Shown here one piece after another: positions 1 to 9,545 of a stretch of 64,000 nucleotides of DNA (positions are counted from its first letter, which is position 1; every line of letters begins with the position of its first letter). The notes beneath the pieces were generated by a model. It worked only from the letters and a program-made list of their open reading frames with translations. It did not search any database and was not told the DNA's origin. This DNA comes from CAMLJR01 sp964631955 (GTDB lineage Bacteria; Pseudomonadota; Gammaproteobacteria; Pseudomonadales; CAMLJR01). Made by a program: the position numbers and the translations under genes. The stretch is from assembly GCA_964631955.1 (NCBI GenBank), contig CAZWBA010000008.1, positions 62,001 through 126,000 on the forward strand. Reading direction: 5' to 3'.

Positions 1-1899
1 GCCGGAACCGATCGGCGCCGAATTACTGTACGACAAATTGATGCCGCTGACGGGCAGACCGACGTTCTGCACTACCGTGCTCAACTCATCGGCGGGAATC
101 ACTTCGCGAATCGCCTGCTCGACATCGTAGGCAATGCGCGCCGTTTCTTCGACGCGCGTGCCGGTATGCGCGCGCAGATGCAGTTTTATCTGGCCGGTAT
201 CGACGGACGGAAAGAAATCGCTGCCGAGCCACGGCCACAGCACGAGCAGCGACGCGATGATCAGCGCGAGAAAGCCCGCGACGAATACCCGCGTATGGCG
301 CAAGGCCCACGCCAGCAGACGCAGATACTCGCTGCGAACCGCTTCGAAACGATTTTCAAAACTGTGCTGGATGCGCTGCAGCACGCCGCGGCTTTTTTCT
401 GCCGTTTCGTGCGCAGCGACATGCGGCTTCAACAAATATTTCGCCATGGTCGGAACGAGCGTTCGCGACAGAATATACGAAGCCAGCATGGCGAAAACGA
501 CCGCCTGTGCCATGGGTACGAATAAATAACGCGACACGCCTTCGAGAAAAAACATCGGCACGAAAACGATGCAGATACACAGCGTCGAGACCAGCGCGGG
601 TACGGCGATTTGTTGCGCACCGTCGAGAATGGCCTGCTCGACGGGTTTGCCCTGCTCCAGATGCGCATTGATATTTTCGATCGCGACCGTGGCATCGTCG
701 ACGAGAATACCCACCGCCAGCGCAAGTCCGCCCAGCGTCATGATATTGATCGTCTCGCCAAGCGCCGACAACGTAATAATGGAAGCGAGAATCGATAGCG
801 GAATCGACAGCGTGATGATCAAGGTGCTGCGCCAGCTGCCGAGAAACAGCAGGATCATCAGCCCCGTCAATGCTGCCGCGATCACACCTTCGTGAATGAC
901 TGCCCCGATCGCGGCGCTCACGAACAGCGACTGATCGGCCAGTTCGCGAATTTTCAGATCGCCGGGCGCGCTGTCGCGAATCTGCGGCAGCAGGGATTTG
1001 ATGCGATCGATAATATCGAGCGTCGATGTGTTGCCGGTTTTTTGAATCGTCATCAACACGGCGCGCTCGCCATCGACGCGCACCATGTTCACCTGCGGCA
1101 TGTAACCGTCGCGCACGTAAGCCACATCGCGAATGTAAACGGTGGCGCCATTGACGGTCCTGATCGGCAGATCGTTGAGCGCAGCGACCTGTTCGGGGCT
1201 GCCATTGAGGCGCACGTTGTATTCGAATTCACCAATTTTCTGCGTGCCCGAAGGCAGGATTAAATTCTGCGCGGCGATCGCGTTCGTCACATCCTGCGCC
1301 GACAAACCGTGCGCCTGCAGCGCACGCGGATTCAGATCGACGATGATATTGCGCTGCCTGCCGCCGTAGGGATACGGAATCGATGCGCCCTGCACGGGCG
1401 CCAGTTGCAAACGCATGAACGAATTTCCGAAATCGAATATTTCCGCTTCGGTGAGCTTATCGCTCGACATCGCCAGCTGCAGAATCGGAACGCTCGACGC
1501 GTTATAGGTAATGATTAGCGGCGGCTGCGTGCCGGCCGGATACGAGCGCAGGGCCGACTGCGCGATCGCAGTGATCTGGCTCATGGCGAGATCGAGCTGC
1601 GCATGCGGGTGCATGAAGAATTTGACGATGGCGATGCCGCCGAGCGATTGCGATTCAATGTGCTCGATATCGTTGACGGTAATCGTCGCGGCGCGCTGAA
1701 AACCGACGGCTATGCGATTCGCCATTTCTTCCGCCGGCAAGCCGTTGTAATTCCAGATCACTGTAATAACGGGAATGTCGATCTTTGGAAAAATATCGGT
1801 AGGCGTACGCAGAATGGTCAGCGGACCCAGGATCAGCAGCAGCAACGCGAGAACGATAAATGTGTAAGGCCGCTGCAGGGCGACGCGAACGATCCACAT
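1..1899 (-). CDS. RND-family efflux transporter permease (N-terminal part, cut by window edge)
   Basis: The frame from the ATG at 1899 stays open through base 1, giving 633 codons with no stop, so the C-terminal part lies outside the window. It begins MWIVRVALQRPYTFIVLALL, the first membrane helix of an RND pump. This is followed by the periplasmic porter pattern (PTDIFPKIDIPVI, then VNDIEHIESQS) that is typical of the AcrB/MdtB-like multidrug branch. RND pumps are inner-membrane trimers that export drugs or other hydrophobic compounds using the proton gradient, normally with a periplasmic adaptor and an outer-membrane channel. Neither partner is visible here; they would lie beyond the left edge. 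The start is supported by AGGA a few bases upstream. The exact substrate class (drug versus metal) cannot be fixed from this part. Confidence 0.9.
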   Translation of the reverse strand, partial: MWIVRVALQRPYTFIVLALLLLILGPLTILRTPTDIFPKIDIPVITVIWNYNGLPAEEMANRIAVGFQRAATITVNDIEHIESQSLGGIAIVKFFMHPHAQLDLAMSQITAIAQSALRSYPAGTQPPLIITYNASSVPILQLAMSSDKLTEAEIFDFGNSFMRLQLAPVQGASIPYPYGGRQRNIIVDLNPRALQAHGLSAQDVTNAIAAQNLILPSGTQKIGEFEYNVRLNGSPEQVAALNDLPIRTVNGATVYIRDVAYVRDGYMPQVNMVRVDGERAVLMTIQKTGNTSTLDIIDRIKSLLPQIRDSAPGDLKIRELADQSLFVSAAIGAVIHEGVIAAALTGLMILLFLGSWRSTLIITLSIPLSILASIITLSALGETINIMTLGGLALAVGILVDDATVAIENINAHLEQGKPVEQAILDGAQQIAVPALVSTLCICIVFVPMFFLEGVSRYLFVPMAQAVVFAMLASYILSRTLVPTMAKYLLKPHVAAHETAEKSRGVLQRIQHSFENRFEAVRSEYLRLLAWALRHTRVFVAGFLALIIASLLVLWPWLGSDFFPSVDTGQIKLHLRAHTGTRVEETARIAYDVEQAIREVIPADELSTVVQNVGLPVSGINLSYSNSAPIGSG

Positions 1900-2035
1900 G
1901 GGCAATCCTGGAATATTAAGGGCGAGAAACCGTGAGGCGGTGTGATTTTACCTGAGTTGCGCGCGAGGAAAAGCAAATGGCATTTATTTGCACAATTCGG
2001 GCAGTCGATTACACATCGTCTGCCATTATCGGAAA

Positions 2036-2845
2036 TCAATGATGTGCAGTCACGATGCGCTGCAGTTCGGCTTCCAGGGCAGTGAACAATTTATGTATCT
2101 CTACCTGTAACGCTGCATCGGGGATGTGTTGCTGTAGCAGCAGCATTTTGAAATGTCGATCCACCGCGCGCGCGCGTTCGGTCAATTCATCGTATCCGAA
2201 AGTCGAACCCGAGCCCGCCAGATTATGCGTGCAGCCATGTAATTCGCGCAGCGCGTTCTCACTCCATTCATCGACGCTCCAGGCATTGCTCAAGGTATGC
2301 CACTGCCGCTGCAATAGCGTCAGGCGCGACGGCAATTCGTCGCGAAATTGTGCAGTGAGCGCGGCCATGCGTTCCGCGAATCGCGCTTCGGGAGTTTGTG
2401 GTGCCGCATTCCGTTTCTGGGCAGACGCCGACACAGTCTGCGCTGCTCTTGTACTGTCCGTCGTCATCCGCATCCAGATTCCGCGCAGCGTATCGGCGAG
2501 TGTCATCGGATCGAACGGCTTGGCAATCACATCGAGCGCACCGAGCGATTTGAAATGCGCAATCTCGGTGGGATGCGCTTTTGCGGTCATGAATATCGCC
2601 GGTGTATTTTTCAGCGCGGGAATTTCGCGCAAACGGCGCAGGGTCGTCGGCCCATCCATCTGCGGCATCATCACATCGAGCAGAATGAGATCGACCGGAG
2701 CTTCTCCGGCGCGTGCGATTGCCTCGCTTCCCGAGCTGCACGCCACGATTCGCATACCGGCCACCGCTTCGAGCGCCAGTTTGACAATGCGCTGGATGTC
2801 GGGCTCATCTTCGACATAAAGAATGCTCTGCAATACCTTGGTCAA
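2036..2845 (-). CDS. response regulator with C-terminal HPt domain
   Basis: 269 aa. The receiver domain covers about residues 6-125, with acidic residues in LYVEDEP, phospho-acceptor Asp57 in LILLDVMMPQMDG, and the conserved Lys in VIAKPFD. A linker of about 30 residues follows, then a helical histidine-phosphotransfer (HPt) domain. Its motif THNLAGSGSTFG places the phosphorylatable His at about residue 207. There is no DNA-binding or enzymatic output domain. The gene lies about 40 bp downstream of a sensor kinase on the same strand, so the two are almost certainly cotranscribed and form a phosphorelay. The final output regulator is not in the window. The family assignment is secure; the biological signal is unknown. 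Confidence 0.88.
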   Translation of the reverse strand: MTKVLQSILYVEDEPDIQRIVKLALEAVAGMRIVACSSGSEAIARAGEAPVDLILLDVMMPQMDGPTTLRRLREIPALKNTPAIFMTAKAHPTEIAHFKSLGALDVIAKPFDPMTLADTLRGIWMRMTTDSTRAAQTVSASAQKRNAAPQTPEARFAERMAALTAQFRDELPSRLTLLQRQWHTLSNAWSVDEWSENALRELHGCTHNLAGSGSTFGYDELTERARAVDRHFKMLLLQQHIPDAALQVEIHKLFTALEAELQRIVTAHH

Positions 2846-2885
2846 CGTTTATCCCCGTTTACACTTGCGGATCGAATTGGAATTC

Positions 2886-4976
2886 TCAGGAATACGGCAG
2901 TTCGACAAAGAAAATCGTGCCGCCGCCGGTCCGGTCGGCGAAACTGATTTCTCCGTGCATTTTTTCCACCAGCGTTTTGGTGATGGCAAGACCCAGGCCC
3001 GATCCGCCGCGCATTCGCGTATCGGATGAATCGGCCTGCGAAAATCGCTGAAAAATGCGGTTGCGAAATTCCATGGGAATACCCGGTCCGCGATCGCGCA
3101 CTTCGATGCGCACCCGGGCGCCGACATCCGTCGCCATCACCTCCACCGTATCGCCGGCATTGGAAAACTTCACCGCATTCGAAATCAGATTCGCCATGAT
3201 TTGCATGAAGCGGTTGGCATCGACGACCACCGCATTGTCGGTATCGACCTGAGCCTGTAAATGAACGGATAAATGTTGCGCATAACCCTGATTGGATTCG
3301 ATTGCCTGCTCGATGAGCGGCCGCAGCACGTGCCGCTGCAAATCGAGCCGCATTTTTCCCGATTCGATTTTTTCGATATCGAGAAGATCGTTGATCAGCA
3401 GCGACAGGCGTTCACTGTTTCTGCACGCGATATCGATCAATTCTTTCACTGCTGCCGGCAACTCGCCGACCGCTCCGCTCACCACCAGACCGAGCGAGCC
3501 ACGAATCGAGGTCAGCGGCGTGCGCAGCTCATGCGATACCGACGAAACGAATTCACTTTTCATGCGCGCGACGCGCTTGAGCTCGGTGATATCCCACGCG
3601 ACACCGATAATGCGTCGGGCGATGCCGCTCTCGTCGCGCTGAAAAAGCCCTGCGGCGCGAATCCAGTGCTCGTTGTCGTCGCGTAAAATTCGAAACTCCT
3701 GCACCAGCCGCTCAAAATAGGGATCGTTGATCGCGTCGTTCATCGACGATTTAACGTACTCCCAATCGTCGGGATGAATCAGTTCGGCTGCGATTGAATT
3801 CGATGTCCCGGGACCTGGCACGAGGCCGTATATTTCCCACATGCGGTCGTCCCATACCAGTGAGTTGTCGATGAGATCCAGCTCCCACACACCGATGCCG
3901 CCCGCCTGCGTCGCCAGCGACAGGCGCGTATTGAGTGTCTGCAATTCCTCCTCGTGCCGCTTTCGCTCGGTGATGTCTTCCATGATGGACCAGACGTAAT
4001 GCTGACCGTCGCCGGTATCGATCACCATGCGATGCAGCGATACCGGTATTCTGTGGCCACCGCTATGCACGACCTGCGTTTCGAAGGCATCGGTCCCGCC
4101 GCTTTCAATCAATCGATACCAGCGCTTGCGGTTTTCATCGCGAAACTCAGACGCGCTGATACCCGCGTTGAAAAACTGATCGAAATCTTCTCCGTCATAG
4201 CCGAGCATGCGCTGAAACGCCTGATTCGCCTCCACCAGTTCGCCGCTGGCTTTCATCAGGATGCAGCCGAGCGGCGACAGCTCGAACAGTGCCTGCAGTT
4301 TTTCCTGACTCGAACGCAGCGCCTGCGAAAACGTACTCTGCAAATGCTCGCGCTCGCGCTCGGCAATTCGCAGGGCGACATTTTCCTTCACATAGTTGTG
4401 CAGCCGGACGATGACCGCCGCCAGAAATCCCATGTACACCAGCCCGAGCAGCCCCAGGCTCATGCCCATGTCGGTGGTACGCACGAATATCTGAAACTCC
4501 ATCGGCAGGATACAGGGCAGCAGAAAACTCCAGGCGATCAGAGGATCGGGGGCGAGCGATATGGCGGCTGCGGCGGAAATGCCCGCGGTAATGAATACGA
4601 GCAGCATCTGGTGTTCGGGGCTCTGCCCGGGAAACAGAATGAAATTGCCGACGCCCCAGCCGACACCGCCAATCAGCGAGCCGATAAAAAGATATTTCCG
4701 CCAGTGATCGGGGCGCTGAAGACGCCGGGGATCGCGCCGCCAGCGCATGAAAATCGCCATGCGCACCGCGCTGCAAACGAGCATCAGCACACACCATCCG
4801 ATCACGCGATAACCTTCGGTGACGGCCATCAGCGTCGCTGCAACCACCGCAGTGATCGCCAGCGTGGCGATGAGGTTGAAATGTTGCGTATCGAAGATCA
4901 GGCGTATTTGCTCCGCTCGCAGCGCCTGCCCTGGATCCTCCGATAATAATGATGGTTTTGATATGGGGAGACTCAT
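2886..4976 (-). CDS. membrane PAS sensor histidine kinase
   Basis: 696 aa from the ATG at 4976, chosen because AGGGA lies 8 nt upstream. A second in-frame ATG at 4982 is too close to that site. Six hydrophobic segments form an N-terminal membrane sensor in roughly the first 200 residues, similar in layout to MASE-type domains. Two PAS-like domains with PAC tails (ITERKR; ITELKR) follow. Next comes a HisKA domain with phospho-acceptor His482 in SVSHELRTPLTSIRG, and a HATPase domain with N box (LISNAVKFSNAG), G1 (DRGPGIP) and G2 (GGSGLGLAI). There is no fused receiver domain. The downstream receiver-HPt protein at 2036-2845 is the obvious partner. The frame stays open upstream to about 5285, but that stretch looks like Arg/Gly-rich noise rather than protein. 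Confidence 0.92.
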   Translation of the reverse strand: MSLPISKPSLLSEDPGQALRAEQIRLIFDTQHFNLIATLAITAVVAATLMAVTEGYRVIGWCVLMLVCSAVRMAIFMRWRRDPRRLQRPDHWRKYLFIGSLIGGVGWGVGNFILFPGQSPEHQMLLVFITAGISAAAAISLAPDPLIAWSFLLPCILPMEFQIFVRTTDMGMSLGLLGLVYMGFLAAVIVRLHNYVKENVALRIAEREREHLQSTFSQALRSSQEKLQALFELSPLGCILMKASGELVEANQAFQRMLGYDGEDFDQFFNAGISASEFRDENRKRWYRLIESGGTDAFETQVVHSGGHRIPVSLHRMVIDTGDGQHYVWSIMEDITERKRHEEELQTLNTRLSLATQAGGIGVWELDLIDNSLVWDDRMWEIYGLVPGPGTSNSIAAELIHPDDWEYVKSSMNDAINDPYFERLVQEFRILRDDNEHWIRAAGLFQRDESGIARRIIGVAWDITELKRVARMKSEFVSSVSHELRTPLTSIRGSLGLVVSGAVGELPAAVKELIDIACRNSERLSLLINDLLDIEKIESGKMRLDLQRHVLRPLIEQAIESNQGYAQHLSVHLQAQVDTDNAVVVDANRFMQIMANLISNAVKFSNAGDTVEVMATDVGARVRIEVRDRGPGIPMEFRNRIFQRFSQADSSDTRMRGGSGLGLAITKTLVEKMHGEISFADRTGGGTIFFVELPYS

Positions 4977-5425
4977 GTACATATTCCCTATGCGCCTGAA
5001 CACAGCGTAGCGGATTTTTATTGGTTTCAGTTGTGGGGGCTGCCGCTGCACTCTATTCTTAACCGGCCGACGAGTCACTCCAGCCCGAGCCATCCGATGA
5101 TTGTCGATATCCATACACCCCTCAACGAAACCGTGCACAACGCGTCGCCGTCGTACCGCCAGCAACGCAGCGATACGCATTTCGCCACGCTGATGGCCAG
5201 CGCCTGCCCGCTGTTCTCTCCCTGGCCCATGGCAGAGCCGGCCGCCCGCTCCGCCGCCCTGTCCGGCACGAGCCTTTCCACGCACGCCGCCTCATCCAAC
5301 CGTCGCGAAGGCCGTCACGCGCGCGAGTGAGCTGGCTCCCTAAGCGCATGATTTGACAAGGCTTCGGCAACCGTTACCATGCGCGGGCTTTGATTCGACC
5401 TGCAGCCTTTCAGGAAAACGCCCGC
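4977..5425. other. divergent intergenic region, no convincing gene
   Basis: About 450 bp between the divergently transcribed sensor kinase and dgkA. It should hold both promoters. A 99-codon plus-strand frame (5031-5330) and an open minus-strand extension of the kinase frame are present. Neither has a good ribosome-binding site or a recognisable protein, so I treat both as non-coding. Confidence 0.4.
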
Positions 5426-5803
5426 ATGATGACCAAGCCCGGTAAAACCGGCATCGCCCGCCTTCTCGCCGCAACGGGCTACTCGCTGAAGGGTCTGCGC
5501 GCCGCCTGGAAATACGAGGAGGCGTTCCGCATCGAGGCCACGCTGGCCTGCGTCTGCGTACCGCTCGCGTTCTGGGTTGGTCGGGATCTGACGCATCAGC
5601 TGCTGCTGGTCATCACCTGCGCCATCGTGATTCTGGCCGAGCTGTTCAACTCCGCCATCGAAGCCGCCGTCGATCGCCACGGCTCGGAAATGCACCCGCT
5701 CTCGGGTCAGGCGAAGGATATTGGCTCGGCAGCCGTCTTCACCAGCCTGCTGCTCTTCATCATCTGCTGGACGCCTTCACTGTGGCGGTTCTTTCTCGGC
5801 TAG
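5426..5803 (+). CDS. dgkA: diacylglycerol kinase
   Basis: 125 aa, close to the roughly 120 aa typical of the family. DgkA is a small trimeric inner-membrane enzyme. It phosphorylates diacylglycerol to phosphatidic acid, recycling the diacylglycerol released during periplasmic glucan or LPS modification. Visible features are the N-terminal amphipathic stretch (GYSLKGLRAAWKYEEAFR), three membrane segments, and the signature ELFNSAIEAAVDR between helices 2 and 3 that carries catalytic and metal-binding Glu and Asn. The start at 5426 has AGGA 10 nt upstream; a second ATG follows immediately. It is followed by rpsT on the same strand but with a separate intergenic region. Confidence 0.95.
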   Translation: MMTKPGKTGIARLLAATGYSLKGLRAAWKYEEAFRIEATLACVCVPLAFWVGRDLTHQLLLVITCAIVILAELFNSAIEAAVDRHGSEMHPLSGQAKDIGSAAVFTSLLLFIICWTPSLWRFFLG

Positions 5804-5949
5804 CGAAAGCAGCCGTCGCGCCTCCGGGAGAGAGTCTGAAAGCCCTTTTTTGTCGATGATTCGTATTGACAAGCCCGGCGCCGATATGAATAATCGCGCC
5901 TCTCATTTTTTGATCCAACCCGTTCAGTTTACGATTCAGGAGTTCAGCG

Positions 5950-6225
5950 GTGGCGAATACGGCACAGGCACGCAAGCGCGCACGGCAGGCAGAAAAAGCC
6001 CGTCAACACAACGGTAGCTTGCGCTCGATGGTACGCACCTATATCAAGAAAGTTGTTGCAGCCATCGCCAAAGGTGACGCGGAAGCCGCTAAAACCGCTT
6101 ACGCTGCGGCGGTTCCCGTGATTGATCGCATCGCCGACAAGGGCATCATCCACAAGAACAAGGCTGCCCGTCACAAGAGCCGCCTGAACGCGCAGATCAA
6201 GGCGCTATCACAAAAAGCTGCCTGA
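5950..6225 (+). CDS. rpsT: 30S ribosomal protein S20 (GTG start)
   Basis: 91 aa, Lys/Ala/Arg-rich and helical, beginning (M)ANTAQARKRARQAEKAR and containing the conserved S20 segment RSMVRTYIKKVVAAI. S20 is a primary 16S rRNA-binding protein. The start codon is GTG at 5950 with AGGAG 7 nt upstream. Weak start codons are usual for rpsT in Gammaproteobacteria, where they support translational autoregulation (family knowledge). A strong terminator follows at 6241-6268, so it is probably monocistronic. Confidence 0.96.
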   Translation: MANTAQARKRARQAEKARQHNGSLRSMVRTYIKKVVAAIAKGDAEAAKTAYAAAVPVIDRIADKGIIHKNKAARHKSRLNAQIKALSQKAA

Positions 6226-6240
6226 TTCTCGCGAAGAACA

Positions 6241-6268
6241 AAAAGCCGGTTTTTACCGGCTTTTTTTA
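6241..6268 (+). terminator. rho-independent terminator after rpsT
   Basis: Hairpin AAAGCCGGT-loop-ACCGGCTTT with a T7 tract on the plus strand and an A tract before it. It ends rpsT and could also end the convergent elyC-like/proB transcription. Confidence 0.9.
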
Positions 6269-6295
6269 TGGGCGGGATTCCGGAGAGTCAGCCGG

Positions 6296-7057
6296 CTATT
6301 CCGGCCCGTCCCAGCCTGCCTTTATTTTCAGCCATAACAACCCCAGGTATTCGTGCAGCGCAAATTGCGCGCGCTCCAGGCTCTGGGTATCGGGCAGGAT
6401 GAAATCGCGCCAGTTCGGATGCGGATTGTTGCGATCGAGGAAATGTGTCGGCGCGGCGACTGGATCGAGTCCCGCGGCGTGAAACAGATGCATCGTCCGC
6501 GGCATGTGTGCCGCCGATGTCACCACCACGAACCGATGCGCCTGCACCATCGGCGTTAAAAGACGGACCTCTTCCTCGGTATCGCGGGAATTGGTCTGTA
6601 GCACCAGATCCTGCGCCGGAACTCCCACGGAGAGCGCCACTTGAGCCAGAATTCGCGTGGTCTCCGGGCCGCCCGAAAGGATCAATTTGCAGCCCGGATT
6701 GGCGCGATAAATGGCGATGCCCTCCATCAAGCGATAGCTGGCCGCCGTGTTGGGACGATTGGTCAGCGGCAGGCGCGGTGCGTCGCTTTTGGCCGCACCC
6801 ATCACCACCACGAATTCAGCCTGGCCGGGCTGGCCATTCCATTTCGGATAACGCTCTTCGAGCGGCAGCAACGCCAGATCGGAAATCGCCGTACTGCTGC
6901 AGACGATGAGTATCAGCAGTCCGAACGTCGTGAACCAGCGCCCGATTTTCCCCCGCCCGCACCACAGAAGAATGCAGCCGGCCGTCATCAGCAATACCGA
7001 AAACGGCAGGGGCATGAGCCACGCGCTGATAAATTTCTTAAGCACAAATCCATTCAT
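6296..7057 (-). CDS. ElyC/SanA/YdcF-family envelope protein (DUF218)
   Basis: 253 aa. Two N-terminal membrane helices (about residues 10-31 and 38-60) are followed by a DUF218 domain. Its diagnostic parts are a VVVMGAAK strand-loop, the NRPNTAASYRLMEGIAIYR helix, KLILSGG, and a later TSAAHMPR that matches the S/TSxxHxxR motif of the family. ElyC-type proteins act in the envelope and have been linked to peptidoglycan and lipid-carrier homeostasis in E. coli (family knowledge). It starts 7 bp after the proB stop codon, so it is most likely read from the proB promoter. Paralogue-level naming (elyC versus others) is not certain. Confidence 0.82.
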   Translation of the reverse strand: MNGFVLKKFISAWLMPLPFSVLLMTAGCILLWCGRGKIGRWFTTFGLLILIVCSSTAISDLALLPLEERYPKWNGQPGQAEFVVVMGAAKSDAPRLPLTNRPNTAASYRLMEGIAIYRANPGCKLILSGGPETTRILAQVALSVGVPAQDLVLQTNSRDTEEEVRLLTPMVQAHRFVVVTSAAHMPRTMHLFHAAGLDPVAAPTHFLDRNNPHPNWRDFILPDTQSLERAQFALHEYLGLLWLKIKAGWDGPE

Positions 7058-7064
7058 GGGCGTT

Positions 7065-8177
7065 TCAGAGCATGACCAGATTATCGCGATGAATTAATTC
7101 CTGTTCGCCCTGATAACCCAGCAATGCTTCGATGCGATCAGAGCTTTGGCCGATAATTTTCTGCGCGTCGTCCCGCGCGTAATTCACCAGACCACGGGCG
7201 ATTTCGACGCCGTTCCCGTCGACGCATGCCACCAGATCGCCGCGATCGAAGCGCCCATCGATCGCCTTCACGCCAACCGGCAGCAGACTTCGGCCCGATT
7301 CGCGCAATACACGCACGGCGCCATCGTCCAGCACCAAGCGCCCGCTGATCTGCATAAGCCCGGCAAGCCACTGCTTGCGTGCAGCCAGCGGCTGATCATC
7401 GGCGACCAGACGCGTCCCCAGCGCCTCCCCCGACGCCAAACGCACGAGCACGTTATCGGCGCGCCCGCTCGCGATCACGGTATCCGCGCCCGAGCGCGCA
7501 GCCAGTTTCGCAGCGCGAATTTTCGTGATCATGCCGCCGCGCCCCAATGAGCCGCCGCCGCCCGCCATCAATTCATATTGCGGATCGCCCGCACGTCCGC
7601 GCGCCACGAACGCAGCGTCAGGATTGCTGCGCGGATCGCTTTCGTACAAGCCTTCCTGATCGGTGAGAATGACGAGCAGATCGGCATCGATCAGATTGGC
7701 GACCAGTGCTCCGAGCGTGTCGTTGTCGCCGAAGCGGATTTCATCGGTGACAACGGTGTCGTTTTCGTTGATGACGGGAATCACGCCGAGCTGGACGAGG
7801 GTTTTCAGTGTGCCTCGTGCATTGAGATAACGATCGCGCGCAGAAATATCGTCGTGTCCGAGCAGCACCTGTGCGGTGTGCAAACCGTAGCGTTGAAACT
7901 GCGATTCGTAAGCCTGCACCAGCCCCATCTGGCCAACTGCAGCGGCGGCCTGCAATTCATGCAGCGCATGCGGGCGGGTTTTCCAGCCCAGTCGCACCAT
8001 GCCTTCCGCAACGGCTCCGGAGGAAACCAGCACGACCTCCATGCCGCGCTGACGCAACTCGACGATCTGTTTCACCCATTGCTCGATGGCTGCCATATAT
8101 AAACCGCGGCCATCGTTGGTGAGCAGCGCACTTCCGATTTTTACGACCCAGCGCTGCGTGCTTTTGTTTTGTGTCAT
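7065..8177 (-). CDS. proB: glutamate 5-kinase
   Basis: 370 aa. It phosphorylates L-glutamate in the first step of proline synthesis. The N-terminal amino-acid-kinase domain shows WVVKIGSALLTNDG (ATP/phosphate loop), LVSSGAVAEGM and NENDTVVTDEIRFGDND. Feedback inhibition by proline acts through this domain in the family. The C-terminal PUA domain is present (about residues 280-360), with the signature VKAIDGRFDRGDLV. It sits about 50 bp downstream of obgE on the same strand; obgE-proB is a common gammaproteobacterial pair. Confidence 0.96.
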   Translation of the reverse strand: MTQNKSTQRWVVKIGSALLTNDGRGLYMAAIEQWVKQIVELRQRGMEVVLVSSGAVAEGMVRLGWKTRPHALHELQAAAAVGQMGLVQAYESQFQRYGLHTAQVLLGHDDISARDRYLNARGTLKTLVQLGVIPVINENDTVVTDEIRFGDNDTLGALVANLIDADLLVILTDQEGLYESDPRSNPDAAFVARGRAGDPQYELMAGGGGSLGRGGMITKIRAAKLAARSGADTVIASGRADNVLVRLASGEALGTRLVADDQPLAARKQWLAGLMQISGRLVLDDGAVRVLRESGRSLLPVGVKAIDGRFDRGDLVACVDGNGVEIARGLVNYARDDAQKIIGQSSDRIEALLGYQGEQELIHRDNLVML

Positions 8178-8225
8178 CGATCGACCTTAGCGAATGATCA
8201 CGTTGCTGTTAGCGGACAGCGCTCA

Positions 8226-9419
8226 TTAGCGGACATATTCGACTTCGACGCCGTAATCGTCATCGTCGTCATCTTCATCATCGAGCTGCGCAGCGCGACG
8301 GGCTTTGCGCGCGGCTGCCAGGGCCTGGATACGCTCGCGTGCCTCTGCCTGCATCGCAATTTTCAATTGCTCCTCGCGCGCGGCCAGCTCGCCATCGTTC
8401 GCCTCCCGCTCCCAGCAGTGTTCGAGGTGCGTCATGATATCGCCGCTCAACTGACTGGTACCTTCGCCACTGATCGCCGCGACCCGATAGACCGGCCCCT
8501 GCCAACCCAAACGCGCAATCACATCGCTGCAAATCTCATCGACTTCGGCAGGTGGCAACAGATCGACTTTATTCAATACCAGCCAGCGCTCCCTGCCGGC
8601 CAGAGTCGGACTAAATAACTGCAATTCATTGGCAATACCTTCAACGGCAGCAACGGGATCGCTGCCATCGGGCGGCAACATATCGACCAGATGCAGCAGC
8701 AGGCGCGTACGCGTGAGATGCTTGAGGAAACGGATGCCCAGTCCAGCGCCTTCCGACGCCCCCGGAATCAAACCGGGAATATCGGCCATCACAAAACTGC
8801 GATGCGCCTGCACCCGCACGACACCGAGATTGGGCACCAGCGTGGTAAATGGATAATCCGCGACTTTCGGCTTCGCCGATGACACCGCGCGAATCAACGT
8901 CGATTTGCCGGCGTTGGGCAGCCCGAGCAACCCCACATCGGCCAACACCTTCATCTCCATACGCAGATTGCGTTGCTCGCCCTCGGTGCCCTTGCTGGTC
9001 TGTCGCGGCGCGCGATTGGTCGACGATTTGTAACGCACGTTGCCGAGCCCGTGCCAGCCGCCCTGGGCGACCAGTAAGCGCTGTCCGGGACTCTTCAAAT
9101 CGCCGAGCACTTCACCGGTGTCCTCGTCGATGACGGTGGTGCCCACCGGCACCGGCAGAACCAGATCCTCGCCGCTGCGCCCCGTGCAATTGGCGCCACG
9201 GCCCGACTCGCCACTCTTGGCCTGATAGCCGCGTATATAGCGATAGTCGACCATGGTATTTACGGCTGCATCAGCGACGAGAAAAATGCTGCCGCCGTCA
9301 CCGCCGTCGCCGCCATCAGGGCCACCAAACGGCACGGCTCGCTCACGGCGAAAGCTCATGCAACCATTGCCACCGCGTCCGGCCTGCACCTTGATGACGA
9401 CTTCATCGACAAATTTCAT
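8226..9419 (-). CDS. obgE: GTPase Obg/CgtA, ribosome assembly
   Basis: 397 aa. An N-terminal Gly-rich Obg fold (residues 1-158; VDEVVIKVQAGRGGNGCMSF) is followed by the GTPase domain with G1 GLPNAGKST, G3 DIPGLIPGA and G4 NKVD. The C-terminus carries a stretch of eight acidic residues near DDEDDDDDDYG. Obg acts in late 50S assembly and in stress and ppGpp signalling. It lies downstream of rplU-rpmA, the standard order, but a terminator between rpmA and obgE (9503-9530) suggests partly separate transcription. Confidence 0.97.
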   Translation of the reverse strand: MKFVDEVVIKVQAGRGGNGCMSFRRERAVPFGGPDGGDGGDGGSIFLVADAAVNTMVDYRYIRGYQAKSGESGRGANCTGRSGEDLVLPVPVGTTVIDEDTGEVLGDLKSPGQRLLVAQGGWHGLGNVRYKSSTNRAPRQTSKGTEGEQRNLRMEMKVLADVGLLGLPNAGKSTLIRAVSSAKPKVADYPFTTLVPNLGVVRVQAHRSFVMADIPGLIPGASEGAGLGIRFLKHLTRTRLLLHLVDMLPPDGSDPVAAVEGIANELQLFSPTLAGRERWLVLNKVDLLPPAEVDEICSDVIARLGWQGPVYRVAAISGEGTSQLSGDIMTHLEHCWEREANDGELAAREEQLKIAMQAEARERIQALAAARKARRAAQLDDEDDDDDDYGVEVEYVR

Positions 9420-9502
9420 AACTCTTCACTTGCAGCGCATGCGCCGCTTTCTCTTTCTATTGGCGCGGACATTATCCGCCAGAAATACTTCTCTACCAGC
9501 AA

Positions 9503-9530
9503 TAAAAAAGCCCCAACAAGTGGGGCTTTT
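9503..9530 (-). terminator. terminator after rplU-rpmA
   Basis: On the minus strand: AAAGCCCCA, short loop, TTGGGGCTTTTTT. It lies 15 bp beyond the rpmA stop and upstream of obgE, so it likely attenuates read-through into obgE. Confidence 0.85.
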
Positions 9531-9545
9531 GATTTTTCGCCAAGG

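Noticed and set aside
3954..4946. Plus-strand open frame of 330 codons opposite the sensor kinase
   Set aside because: Composition (many His, Gln, Arg) is typical of antisense frames in this GC range; the kinase on the other strand has clear domains.
5031..5330. Plus-strand 99-codon frame before dgkA
   Set aside because: No ribosome-binding site and no motif; could be real but I cannot support it.
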